Source of the DNA: Tetrahymena thermophila SB210
Taxonomy: Eukaryota; Ciliophora; Oligohymenophorea; Hymenostomatida; Tetrahymenidae
DNA: 64,000 nucleotides
Assembly (NCBI RefSeq): GCF_000189635.1
Contig: NW_002476426.1
Location: 186,001 to 250,000 of the forward strand
Reading direction: 5' to 3'
The position numbers were made by a program, and so were the translations under genes. The notes below the pieces were generated by a model that saw only the letters and a program-made list of their open reading frames with translations, was not told the origin of the DNA and ran no database searches. The stretch's first letter is position 1; the number at the start of each line of letters is the position of its first letter. Positions 50,901 to 63,166 of this stretch are shown here, piece after piece.

Positions 50901-53900
50901 AACTTTACTGTCACACCAAGTTCTTTGCAAAATCAATGTTTAAACATTTATCTTAAGAGTGAAACTCCTGAAACAGAAGAAAAGCGTATTAAACTTATGA
51001 AATTATAGGGTGAATATATTGTCCGTCTTCGTGAGCTTGAAGATTCTTTGCTTGATTCTCTTTCTAATGTAACTGGTTCTATTTTAGATAATGAATCAGT
51101 TATAGGTACTTTGGAAAAACTTAAGAGTGAAGCTACTAACGTATAACGTGAAATGGAACAAAGTGATAAGGTTATGTAAGAAGTTTAAAAAGTAACTTCT
51201 GACTATATTCCATTAGCAGAAGCCTGCTCAAAAGTATTCTTTGCTCTTGTTTCAATGAAATAATTACATTATCTTTATGATTTCTCATTAAACTTCTTTA
51301 TGGAAATTTTCAATGAGTTACTTCATAAAAATGAAATACTTGCTGCAACTGCTAAGACTGATTTACCTGCTCGTCGTAGAGTCATTTATGATGAGCTCTT
51401 TATCAGAGTATTCTAAAAAGTAACAAACTCACTTCTTGACTAGGATCGTATTATTTTTGCTTTACGTCTTACATAAATAAAGCTTGGTAAGACATACGAA
51501 AATGCTTTTATGAATCTTGCTAAAGCTCCTAAATTAATTGAAACAACCTTATCTGAATAACTTCTTGAATCAAAGCTTACAAAATAATAGCTCAAGCTAC
51601 TTGAAGATATTTCTACTAATACTACTGAATTTTCAGCTCTTTTACCTGATGTAAATCGCAACGAAAGCTCTTGGGTTGATTTCATCCTTTCTGAAACTCC
51701 AGAGGATTAAGTTCCTTCTGATTGGGCTCCTCAACAAAATCCAAGTATGTCTGAATTTGATTTAACAGTAAATAATCTTCTTCGTGATTTAACAGTTATT
51801 AAAATTTTCCGTCCAGATAGGTAAGATACTTTTTTTTAGTTCAGAATAACATTATTTAATTTTTTATTATAATTAATCAAGATTCCTTGTTGTTGCTAAG
51901 AGACTTGTGTCAAAGGTTATGGGAAGCAAATTCCTTGAAGATATTTAAATTGATATGAAATAGGTAGTAGAAAAAGATTCAAATTGCAAATCTCCTATTC
52001 TCATGTGCAGTGCTCCAGGTTTTGATCCATCTTACAAGGTTGATGCCCTTGCTAAAGAAATGGGTGTTAGACATATATCAGTAGCTATAGGTTCCTAAGA
52101 AGGATTTGATCTAGCTGATAAAGCAATTCAATAAGCTGCTAAATCTGGTATTTGGGTTTTACTTAAGAACGTTCACTTGGCACCTTCTTGGCTTTCTGAA
52201 GTAGAGAAGAGTATTCATAGATTAACTCCTCACAATAACTTTAGATTATTCTTAACCATGGAATTCAATCCTAAGGTACCTTCAACTCTTATTCGTTAAT
52301 CTTACAAACTTGTATTTGAACCTCCTAGCGGTATTAAAGCTTCTTTACAACGTTCATTTGCTTCTCTTCTCACTCCTGCTCGTACTGATCGTCTACCAAG
52401 AGAAAGGTAAAATAAATTTTCAAATTTGATATAATTTTAACTAATTAATATTTATTTATCAATTAGATCAAGATTACATTTCCTTCTTGCCTGGTTGCAT
52501 GCTATTTTATTAGAGAGACTTAGATACACACCTATTGGTTATACTAAGGTTTATGAATTTAATGAAGCAGATCAAAGATGCTCACTTGACTTAATTGATG
52601 AATTCGTAGATTCTCTAGGTGACCGCTCAAATATAGATCCTGATAAACTTCCTTGGGAAGCTATCAGAACTATTTTATGCTAGAATTTATATGGTGGTAA
52701 AATTGACAATGAATATGATGGTAAGATCCTTGAATCATTAGTTGAGCACTTATTCAATCCTAACGCTTTTAACGCAAATTATGACATGTTCTCTACATCA
52801 GAAAAAAATATTTAACTCATCAAGATGCCAGAAGCAATTCGTCAATCTTAATATGTTGAGTGGATAGAAAAATTGCCAAATGTAGAATCTCCTGCTTGGA
52901 GTGGTTTACCTGTAAATGCAGAAAAAATCCTTAAAGAATAAAATACAGAACGTGCATTAAATTTATTATGGACTTTGTAGGATGTAAATGATGAAGAAAT
53001 CGAAGAAATAGATATGGGAGTTAAGCCAAAGACTGGAGGCTAAGGTTAGTAATCCCAACAAGTATAATGGTTGCGTACTGTTTAAGAGAGATCTGAATCA
53101 TTCCTCAAGGTTCTTCCTCAACAAATTGAAAAGTTAAATCGTACTGCTACTTCAATGAATGATCCTCTCTTCCGTTTCTTGGAAAGAGAAATTACTGTAG
53201 GTACTAAGCTACTCAATGAAATTAAGTCTAACCTAAAGGATGTTATTTAAATGGCTGCTGGTAATATTGCTGGTACTAATGTAACAAAATAACTTGCTAA
53301 GGATGTCTATTCTGACGTAGTTCCTAAGGCATGGGTTAAATTTAATAGTTATTGCACAAGTCTCAATGAATGGATTTTTGATTTCAAGCAACGTATTGAT
53401 TAATTCAATAAGGTAAATAAATTGAAAATATTTAATAAAATTTAAAATTATTATTTTAATTAACAAAAAAAGCTTGCAATCATACCAAATTACCAAAAAT
53501 CAGGTGTTTGGATTGGACAATTATTATATCCTGAAGCTTATATGACTGCCACTAGATAGTTTGTAGCTTAAAATAATGCTTGGTCATTAGAAGAACTGGA
53601 ACTCTAAGCTTCAGTTTATAGTGAAGGTGACTAACTAGGAGATGATTGCTTCTTAGTTAAAGGTATGTCTATTGAAGGAGCTGACTGGAAAGGAACTCAA
53701 CTTTTACTTAGTAACGAAATAAGAATTATGTTACCTCCTATTATCTTCAAGTGGGCAAGATCATCAACAAAGGGAGTTCAAGATGGACAAATTATGGTTC
53801 CTGTCTATCTCAATAAAGCAAGAAAAAATCTAATTTTCAGTTTAAAGGTAATATTAAATTTAGTAAAAACTAATCAAAATAAAATAATTTTTTTTACCCA

Positions 53901-53982
53901 ATAAAAGATGAATTGTGGTCACATTCCTCGTGCTCAACTCTACTAGAAAGCAATTACATTGATTGCTTGGAATAATTCTTGA
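38926..53982 (+). CDS. DYH1: Cytoplasmic dynein-1 heavy chain
   Basis: Minus-end-directed microtubule motor heavy chain. I traced 21 exons with GT-AG introns of about 50-61 bp (the first about 314 bp). Their lengths sum to 13,647 nt, that is 4,548 aa plus TGA, close to the size of animal DYNC1H1. The N-terminal tail has dynein-1 hallmarks: [17 protein letters not shown] (40.03 kb) and [19 protein letters not shown] (40.87 kb). The linker region follows. The ring has P-loops GPAGTGKT in AAA1 (45034-45057, residue about 1839), GPSGCGKS in AAA2 (about 2133), GPPGSGKT in AAA3 (about 2503) and GASGVGKT in AAA4 (about 2842). A coiled-coil stalk with the microtubule-binding tip lies at 49.3-50.25 kb, then AAA5, AAA6 and the C-terminal domain. 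All four nucleotide sites keep the Walker A lysine. The [17 protein letters not shown] tail and AAA1 sequence favour cytoplasmic dynein-1 over axonemal forms or dynein-2. Confidence 0.96.
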
Positions 53983-54354
53983 AGAACAATTTTTAATTTA
54001 GTGAAACTTTGACAGGTAGAAGATAAGTTTCAAATACAAAATATTAACAAAAATAAATAAATAAAAATGTATCAATAAAATTTCAAAAAAATTAATTATA
54101 TAAAATAATTAAATTTATAATTACAAAAATGCTTTTCAAATAAAAATTTATATTTGTCATCTTTTATTTTTAATTAAATAGTGTTTAAGTTCTACTAACA
54201 ACTTTTCATAATCTTAATTTGTTAATTCTACATTCAATATATTTGTTTATTTACTAATAGATTTAACCTTATTTTATTAAGATACTAATTTTTTTATTAA
54301 AACCAAAAATTTTATTCACTTAAATCAATTAAGTTAATAATAAAAATTTTAAAT
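53983..54354. other. Short spacer between dynein and DUF455 genes
   Basis: AT-rich sequence between two plus-strand genes, expected to hold the dynein 3' UTR and the promoter of the next gene. Nothing else is seen. Confidence 0.5.
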
Positions 54355-55257
54355 ATGTAATTCAGGTCTTGTTACAACCTTCTGAGGAAGAAATTCTCAT
54401 CTGTATAGTTTGCAGAATCAAGTTACTTTTAGGATATTAAGTAAGATTGCTAAAGAGCATTGGTTAATTAAAACCCTAGAGATTCAGCTTTCATGATTTA
54501 GAAGATATACAAATCCATAAATAATAATGAGCAATAATTAAAAGATGAAATTTTAAATTGTCATGTTAATAATAACTACTAAGGATAGACATATGATTTT
54601 CCTGAAAATGTCTAATCATCAAGCGTTAAAGATATAAATTAATTTTTAAAAGACAATAAAATTAGTAAAAATATATAACTGCTTCATTCCCTTGCTCATA
54701 TTGAATATAACGCAATGAAGAGTTATCTTGACACTTCTATTAGATTTCTAGATAATGTAAAAAGTGAGTAAAAATTTGAGTTTTTTAAAGATATAATGAG
54801 AGTATCTTGTGAAGAATCTGAACATTTTATTCTTTTATCAGACAGACTAAGTCAAGATAACATAATTTATGGCGATATTCCTGTCCATACAGGTCTGATT
54901 GATAATGTTAAAAATTCAATTAACTGCCCTCTTACAAGAATAGCTCTAATTTCTATTGTATAAGAAGGTAAAGGTGTAGATTCAGGGGATAGACTTTTAG
55001 TTAAATTAATTTCATTCTAAGATAAAATAGGAGCTAAAATATTACAAAGAATTTTAGATGAAGAAGTTGGCCATATAGGTATTGGAAATAAATGGTTTTA
55101 GATCATTTGCAAAAATTAAAATATAGACCCTATTATAAAATTTAAAGAAATATGCTAAAATCATGGAGTTAAATTCTTTAAGCCTTATAATAAAGAAGCT
55201 AGAATTAAAGCTGGTTATGATGAAAATTGGATATAAAAAATTTGGGAAGAAAATTGA
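54355..55257 (+). CDS. DUF455 ferritin-like protein, possibly mitochondrial
   Basis: An intronless frame of 301 codons (300 aa). The C-terminal about 190 residues match the DUF455 ferritin-like family, whose members are di-metal helical-bundle proteins of poorly defined function. Probable metal ligands are visible in order: LAHIEYNAMKSY, then CEESEHFILLSDRL, then VQEGKGVD, then LDEEVGHIGIGNKWF. The family GD-PVH motif is present as YGDIPVHTG. The N-terminus MQFRSCYNLLRKKFSSVQF is basic, serine-bearing and lacks acidic residues, so a mitochondrial presequence is plausible. The first about 110 residues after it are polar and Gln/Asn-rich. The start is the first ATG of the open frame; TGA is at 55255-55257. 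The family call is firm; biochemical activity is unknown. Confidence 0.85.
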
Positions 55258-55516
55258 ATTTGAAAAAAAATTAATTTGAGAATTATTAAATATTAATAAA
55301 AATTAACAATCATAAGTAGAATAGAATGATTTTTTAAAAATTAAATAAATAAAGATTAGAAAAAAAATAAATGAAAATAAAATAATAAATTGCAAATAAG
55401 ATGATTAAAATATTATTTAAAACGTATGATTAATTTAGAATAAGAAGTGAAATAAGTGTAAAAAAGTATATATACAATAACAATATTATTTTTTATTTAA
55501 TTATTAATTAATTAAT

Positions 55517-58500
55517 TCATGAGTTAGTATAGTAGGAATCTTCACAAAATATCATTTAATATATAAGAGGAATAAATTTTTATTAGTCTACATTAAGAAT
55601 ACTATTTATACGTTTGGTTTAATCTGTTTCACTCAAGTTTTAATCTTACAGCTTTTTTTATAAATTTAAATATTTTAAAATAAGATGAAATGAATATATT
55701 TTATTTGTATATTAATTTATTGTTTTTTGTTTGTTTGTTTGTTTTACCTGAATTTCTTAGTAAATTTAAATAAATAAATCTTCGCCTAGATTTCTTTCTA
55801 AATAAACTTTTAATGCTTCTATTCTGTTAAATATTGAGTCTTTCTCACTCATACCTGGAATTTGAATACCATCTACACCCAAAAATCTTATATTATTAAC
55901 AATGAGAATTCATTTATGTATTTAAAATTTAAAATTTTTACTCGCATTTAACTCTCTAATCTTCAGGCTCTTCAAAATCTTCATCAGAGTCAGATTATTA
56001 GGTATTATTGAATTACTTTTTTTGATTGCTTAAGATAGAGTTTATAGAGTTTGATCGTTATTTTTGTATTTATTAATCGCTTTCTATTTTGTATTTAGTT
56101 AAATAAATAAATGTATTATATAAAATTAAATAAAATTACATTATTATTATATTTGAGGTAGGGAAAAATTAGGTATTTGGGATAAAGAATTTTTTTAATG
56201 ATTTTAATTAGGAAGAGGTATATTTGCTAAACTGCCTGAATTTCCTTGCTGTTTTCTACTTGAAGAAATAGAAGAAGAGGATAAAGATGGTAGTAATGGA
56301 TTGCTTAAGTGCTCTATACTGCTTCTGACTGCTTGATTTTAATTAGCTAAAGGAGGAATACTAGTATATACATTATTTTACTAAGGGTTAATTATTTTGT
56401 TTGAGCTTTTGTGATACAAAGGACTTACTATCTTATTATTTGAGTTATTTTGATTTTATAATAAAGGCGAGGTACTTTTTTAATTTTAATAAATACTATT
56501 GTCTTAAGATCCATCGAAAGATCTTCTCAAGGGATTTTATATACTTTAAATATTTTTATAGTTTTAATAAGGATTTATATTGTCTTATCTAGTTAGAGAA
56601 GATTATCTTACACCATTATTTTATAGAATTTAATTTTCATTTTTATTTATCAATTAGATGTTATTTATATTTGCTTAATTACCTTAAATGTTATTTTTCA
56701 TCTAAATCTATTAGTTGCCTAGATTTAGGGAAATTTAATTTGCTTACTGTTATCCAACACCTCCATTCATCTAAAATGAAGGAAATTAGCTTTTTATTTC
56801 TGCTAAAGTAGTGGATTATTATTAGTCAGAAGATGATGAACCATAAAGATTATTTATTTTTTTTTCTTAAATTGGAGTTCTAAACTCTTCTCCATTTTAT
56901 TTAATAGCGCTTTAAGAGTAAGAGATTTAGTTTTAAACTCCTTACTTTTCTTTATATTCTTGCTAATTTTGTAAATATTAGAGTTTCTGTTGTTAAATAA
57001 TACTATCGCAATTAGATGCTATTTACTATTATTACTATGGATTTTATATTTAATTCTGGTGTTAATATAATTGCCTTAAAAAAGAAGAATTTAAGCTTTG
57101 TGGCTGCTAATTACTATTTTATATGTTTGACTTTTATTGCTCTTACTATTATTTTGCTAAAGGAGCTTGGTTTTCATCATTTTTTGTGATTTGTCTTTCT
57201 ATATTATTTGACTGAATCCCTTCTGCTAATTATTATATTACTTAAACATCATTTTAAGAGCTTGTTCCTTTGCGGTTACTTGATTATTACACCATATTTG
57301 CCAAAATTTTATTTATTGTGTTAGCTAAAAACTATTTTTCTAAAATTTTTTTAACAGAAGGCCTTTTTGCAGGATGTCTTTAAAGCATTTCGCCTATTAA
57401 ATCGCTTAATTAGGGTGAGTAGCAATTTGGAATAGAAGGATAGTTTCCCTTTAAGATTTTAAGAACCAACCCCTATTAATCTTTAAAAGTGATAAATGTA
57501 AATTTCAATATTTACATTAAAACTTACGTTTTGCATCAAAAGCATGTCTTAGTGTACATAATTCATATAAAATGCACCCAAGACTCCATATATCAGTTTT
57601 TTGATTATAGGGCTTTTACTGTTATTATTTTGTAATATATTTATTATGAATCTGTTTTTTAAACAAAGCAGATAATAAACAAGATTTAAAAATATACTTA
57701 ACATATTTCAGGAGATAAATAGTAAGGCGTTCCTATGGCTGTCTTAGCCATTTCACAAGTATTTTAAAGTACTTTAGCTGTATATTAAAATTTTATTATA
57801 TTTATATATCCTACTTGCAATTATATTAATATTTACCAATACCAAAGTCTCCTATTTTGATTTACTTTGATTTAGTTAAAAAAATGTTTTGGGTTTTAAG
57901 ATCCCTATGTAATATTCTCCTATCGTGAATAAATTTCAAACCAAAACAAATTTAAACAAACCATTCCAGAATTTATTATTCTGTAAATCCTTATCCTGTT
58001 TTCTTTTATTCAATAATTTAATTGTAAAGATCTCCTTCTTCACAATAATCCATAACTATACACAAATATCGACTTTTTATATATAAAAAAATATATTAAT
58101 ATTATATTTGAATTTAAAGATTGATAAATGTTTAGGATTTTCAAAATATTTATTGAAATTCCAATATTTTATTATTTTTTTAATGAAACATGCTTTCTGT
58201 TTTTGTAAAATATTTTAAATCTTTACTCTTTATCGACAAAAGACTCACGATAAGCTATGATGAAAGGATGTCCTAGTTCTTTTAAAAATTTAACTTCATT
58301 TAATGCATCTTATCTTTATCTTTAATCTAAACGCAAAATATCTATAATCTATTAGTAATTAAAAAACAATCTTAAACATTTTTGAAAGACAAATAAGTTC
58401 TTTTTTTTCTTGATTAATTGTATTTATTTTGTTTCATAGTAAATCCTACTAAAATTTCAAAAACTCTATTATCGTTTATTAAAAAATGTATACCTTCATT

Positions 58501-58592
58501 ATATAATATTTTCGATTGATTTTGGACTAAACTAATACTGCCAATCCAAAATTTCCTTTCCCTACAAGTTCTATCTTAATATAGTTATCCAT
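55517..58592 (-). CDS. NEK (NimA-related) serine/threonine kinase
   Basis: The N-terminal kinase domain begins [16 protein letters not shown] (glycine loop), followed by KYYIMK with the ATP-anchoring lysine. Further motifs are [27 protein letters not shown] (catalytic loop), KIGDFGIG (metal-binding DFG) and [11 protein letters not shown] (activation segment end). Also visible are [10 protein letters not shown] and the typical NEK sequence RHPAKRPS near 57370. A Gln/Asn-rich linker (about 56.2-57.3 kb) follows, then an acidic stretch [12 protein letters not shown] and a C-terminal module, [20 protein letters not shown] and LNVDQQKFIPLIYQMI, of the kind seen after the linker in NEK1/NEK4/NEK5-type kinases. 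Multiple short introns are present, one of them starting with tandem AAAC units (about 55644-55745). NEKs act in cilia and basal-body control, and ciliates have many. The start ATG ends at 58592 and TGA is at 55517-55519. The exact NEK subfamily is not assigned. Confidence 0.88.
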
Positions 58593-59119
58593 ATGTACCT
58601 TTTTAGAGTTATTTTATTATTCTTTTATAAGATTTATGATATAGATTTAAGCTTAATGGATTTGTTTTTTAACGAAAAATTCTTTCGTTTATAGTATTTA
58701 TTATTCAGCAAATTTTGTAAAAAATTTATAAATAGTCAAAAAAAATTTTTAATTTCAAATTCATATGATTTTAAAAGCTTATTAAAAACTGAAATTAGAT
58801 GATATACAATAAATCATATATTCAGAAAAGCAGGTAGGCAGGTAGGTAGCTATAAATAAAACTAGCTATTTAATAGAATAAAAATGATAATGATATCAAT
58901 TATATTAAATATAACAAATTTTTTGTATTGGCCTTGGAATAAACTGATTTAAAATTTATTCATAATATAAAATTATTTATATAATTTATCTAAAATAATA
59001 ATTTTATTTTTTGATTAATAAAGCATAATAATTAGAACGAAATATTTTTAATTTTAAGTTAAAAGATACTTTATATAAAATACAAACCAAAAAATAAAGT
59101 AATCAATTTTCAAAAAACC
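58593..59119. other. Spacer between SNX and NEK genes
   Basis: The NEK promoter and sorting-nexin 3' flank, both on the minus strand. It is AT-rich apart from a short GGTA/GGCA cluster at about 58831-58850. No gene is seen. Confidence 0.5.
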
Positions 59120-61189
59120 TCACTCAGGTCGATATTTCTAATTCAAAGACGAATTAAACTATCCCAGCATATCTGCAAATCTCATGTTTGAATCTGCAGT
59201 ATGTATATGCAGCATATTTATTTCTAGCGCTAAATCTTAGGATAGTGAAATAAATCGATTGCAAACTATATCTCGTGAATGAGATAAGTGCATACAAACG
59301 TCATCGTAAAGCTGCCTATTAACGAATCCATAAAATTCACCTTCACTTTATACTTACTTTGTTTCAGTAGGAAGCATATTCTTGAGAGCTTCAACTTTAT
59401 TACTTTGCAATTCACGTATAGTTAGTGTACAGGTATTATCAAGTTCCCATTTAGATGTGTTTGAGCTTGTGAAGAGCTTTTCCTTCTTTTAATTTAACTT
59501 TTTTAAATGTTCAAGATATGTATTTTCTAATTCATTGTGATAGTTTATTGTTGCTTTATATTCTTCATACATCATGTTTTGGTAGCGAACATATTCATGG
59601 AAATTCTTTTCAAATACAACTGTAATATTATGAAGAGTTTACCCAAAGTCAATGAAAAAGTTGTTAAGGTGAATATTCAAATTCTCGAGAGGTTGGCATT
59701 TACCGAGGGGAGAAAGTCTGTTGAATTATTCATGAACTTTGTGCATACGGGAAAAGTTAGTGGCTATTTTATTAGATTCTTCAGCTGCCTTTTTAATACC
59801 TGAAATAAAACCTTCAAAAGATTCATTTAAATTTTAGTAGTTGAGAAGTGATTTAGAAGTTAAATCATTAAATTAGAGCCAGAACTCTTTGAGAGGAGGA
59901 GTTATTTCACTAATCAGCTCTCCCTAAACTGTAGAAATCAAATCAACTATCCTGGGTGTTGGTTTCAAATCGTGCTCCTTTCTCTTAGCTTCGAATGCCT
60001 TTTAGTCAATTATACTTAAGAAGTCACTTAAGTAAGGACTCACACTTAAAGTTGGGCAAATGAGAATTTGATTTAAAAATTATTCGAAACTGCGCATTCT
60101 TTAATATAAATGTTCATCATTCATTTCTTTTATTGCAGTCTTCTTAGGTATAGGAGGTATAAAGCTACCTGGATGGTGTTTTCTAAGCACATTGTATAAC
60201 CAATGAAAATCATTGAATCTCCTTGAGACAGTCCAACCCATTACAGGAGTTTTAACTGAATATAAAGCATACTCTGATGAAAAAAGACCATCGAAAACAA
60301 TTTCAAATGAATCAAGAATCACTTTAATTTTTTAAGGAGGCTTATCATTGTTAACTGTGATAGATTATTCTTCTAAAAATTCAGCTATTTTGCTTTTTTC
60401 AATTGTACGACAACTGATAACTTTTGATGTTTCTTCTCCTTCTAAGTTTTTTTTAATAAAACCATCTTTTACCATACTAGTCTATGGAACTATTTAAGCT
60501 TCCTTACGAACTATTGTTTAGCCTTAAGGATCCTTGATAATACGTGATTGAGAGAATGTGCTATTTAAAATACTTTGGTTTAATGTGTCTTCACCTCCCA
60601 CGTTATCAGAGCTTAACTTTTAACTATCTTAAAGCTGAGGCTATCCTTGAGCATAAACAGAAGCATTTATATTAGATTTTTAGATTTGTGATTTATTTTA
60701 GTTTGATGGCTCTTCCAAAATTTATTTATTAATTGCAAATTCTTTAGGATCACTATTTTATGCATTTACAAATGTCGAAGCTTGTCTATTTCTGTTAGCC
60801 TAATTATTATTGTTGTTGTTGGAAAATGTAGATTATGTCATGCGAGTACCTTGTTGAATATTACTAGTTTATTTAGTATCTTCAAATGTTAAATATTCTT
60901 AATTGCTGTAGTTGTTTTAAGGTATTTAAGAGCTGCTTCTACTTTGCTATCTGGTTTGTAGTATAAAGGCTTATATAACTTCTTTTAGTTAATCCATAGA
61001 AATTTATTTCAAGTTTGACTCAGCACCAGGATATTTATTTTTCAAAAATGACCTAAATTCTTCAGCGTCATATCCTTGCTATATAATTTGTTGGTTGAGA
61101 TACTCTTACATTTGTTAAAGCTCACCTCCATTCTGTTGTGCAACGAATCTAACTTCATCATTATTATTTTAACTGAGTTAAGAATTCAT
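59120..61189 (-). CDS. Sorting nexin (PX domain with BAR-type helical tail)
   Basis: An intronless frame of 690 codons (689 aa). Residues 1-285 are polar, Gln/Asn/Ser-rich and likely disordered, apart from EVRFVAQQN and AEEFRSFLKNKYPG near the start. The PX domain (about 286-400) shows ILDSFEIVFDGLFSSEYALY, the phosphoinositide-binding RRFNDFHWLYNVLRK and the proline-rich loop GSFIPPIPKK. The remaining about 290 residues are long amphipathic helices (EFWLQFNDLTSKSLLNYQN; VFEKNFHEYVRYQNMMYEEY; HLKKLNQKKEKLF), as expected for a BAR domain. PX-BAR sorting nexins bind PI3P-containing endosomal membranes and form tubules. The RRF...D/E-F signature favours endosomal phosphoinositide binding, but the exact SNX class (SNX4/7/30-like or SNX1/2-like) is not assigned. 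The start ATG ends at 61189 and TGA is at 59120-59122. Confidence 0.88.
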
Positions 61190-63166
61190 GATTGGTGGCT
61201 ACTAAGATTAATATTACATTTTTGATAATTTTAATTCTAATTTATTAATTTTTATCTAGTTTGAAAATTTTTTTTTTTTTATATTTTATCTTTTGGTTAA
61301 TTTTTTTAAATAGAGTTGGTTTTTATCTGTAATATATATATGTTTTGATAATAGATACAAATTCATCAAACATTATTTTATTATTAAACAAGTAAGAGAA
61401 AATAATGAGATAATCAATCAATATCTTATTTCTAATAGCAAATATATCAAAAATTTAGACTCTTTTATCATATAAACCAGATAGAGAGATTATATTAAAT
61501 ACTTTTTGCTTGTCAAATTTTTTTATTCAAGTCAATAAATTGTCAACGCTGATGTAATCAAATAAGATATCAATTAAATTTTTAATAACAAAATAAATTA
61601 TTTATTGCCTGCCTGATCAGCTATTTTTAGCGTGAAAGAATAAATATTTGTTTCCATTATTACTTACTTTGTTTAAGCAATATTTTTCAAAAGAGTAATT
61701 GATTCCATTTATTAGGCATCTTTTAAAAAAGATATTATTAAATAAATTAAAATTAATTATCATTAAAATAATTTTAAAATGAGTAAAAATATTGTATTTA
61801 GTTATAAAGATTAAAAACATTGATTTTGTGGTTTTTATGATATATTTTTTTGTAATTTAATTGAAAAAATAATTATTTGTTAGAATTTAAGCAAGAGAAT
61901 TAAATTATAGCAAAACTATATCCTAAAAAATAATTCATTTAAATGTTAAAATAAGAGATATATTTAACTGAAGAATTACTTCAAAAATTAAATTAGGATT
62001 AATTATCAATTTTCTTAAAAAATTATCGTTCTTTTTATAAGAAAAGGTAATCGCACTATAAACTTCTAACTCTAAACATGTATGTTTTTCAACTAAGAAA
62101 AATCTTTCAAATTTTATATAAGAAATAGAGCAAAAGAAAATATTGATAATTATTGATTAATTAATTAGTATTTTATTTATAGATTAATTATGAAGAGTCT
62201 CACAAAAAGGATTATTTATTTTTTTTAAATTCTCCATAATTATAAAATCTAAAAATAGAATAAATTTTAAAATTATCTCAGAGATATAAAATTACTCTAA
62301 AGTTCTGATAAAAAATTTAGATAATAGTTAAAAAAATACACTAAATGAGTTTTTTCTTAAAAGTAATTAACTTAAAAATATTCAAATAATTGATAATATT
62401 TGATAAAGATAGAAATTTTTACTTTAGAAAATAACAGAATAAATTGATTATTATTATTTAATAAAATCTCTTTCTTTAATTTTATAATTTTATTTTTTCC
62501 ATTTATCTTTTAATAAAAATGAATAAATAAAGAAAAGATGTATAATTTTACCGAAATTTAAAAATCTAATTATTAGATTAGGTTTTAAATTTTAATTTCA
62601 TCATAAAAAAATAAATTTTGTAAGATACAAGTAGAACTTGAAAAAAGAAGCAACTTAAAATTAAGCTGTGCTTTAAAACTAGATAAAAAAATTTTATTAA
62701 AATAAATTTATGATTTTAACTTATATTTAGATTTAAAGTATTCATTTAATTTATTTCTAAAAATTTTTTAATTTTAATTTGAATATTTTAGTTTTATTGA
62801 ATCAAATTGTAAAAGAACACTAATTAGCATGAAATTATATTGAAAGTAATTTAATTTATGATATGTTATGGCTGAGTAGAATAATATTATATATTTTAAA
62901 TGACATATTTAATAAATTAAATATCAAAATATTATAAAATTAAAAATGGAGTATTATTTAAGTATCAGATGAAATCCCTCTAATAATTTCCTAATTTATG
63001 AAATTAATTTATTTTGGGGAACGCGAACAAAAAAACAAACTTAAATTATTTTGTAGAAACAAACAAAATCATTAATTTATTTAAAGAAAGTAAGTAAGTA
63101 AATAAATAAATACAATAGGAATAGAATAATTAAAATCATTTATAGATAGTTTAGAAGATACAAATA
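61190..63166. other. Long AT-rich divergent spacer
   Basis: Upstream region of the sorting nexin (minus) and LisH (plus) genes. It is AT-rich throughout. Frames are short and rich in Ile, Lys, Phe and Asn. A short GC-containing patch, GGGGAACGCGAAC, lies near 63015-63027, about 140 bp before the LisH start codon. No RNA gene was recognised. Confidence 0.5.

Noticed and set aside
61617..61820. Minus-strand 67-aa frame
   Set aside because: Low-complexity Phe/Asn/Ile/Lys sequence in an AT-rich spacer with no support.
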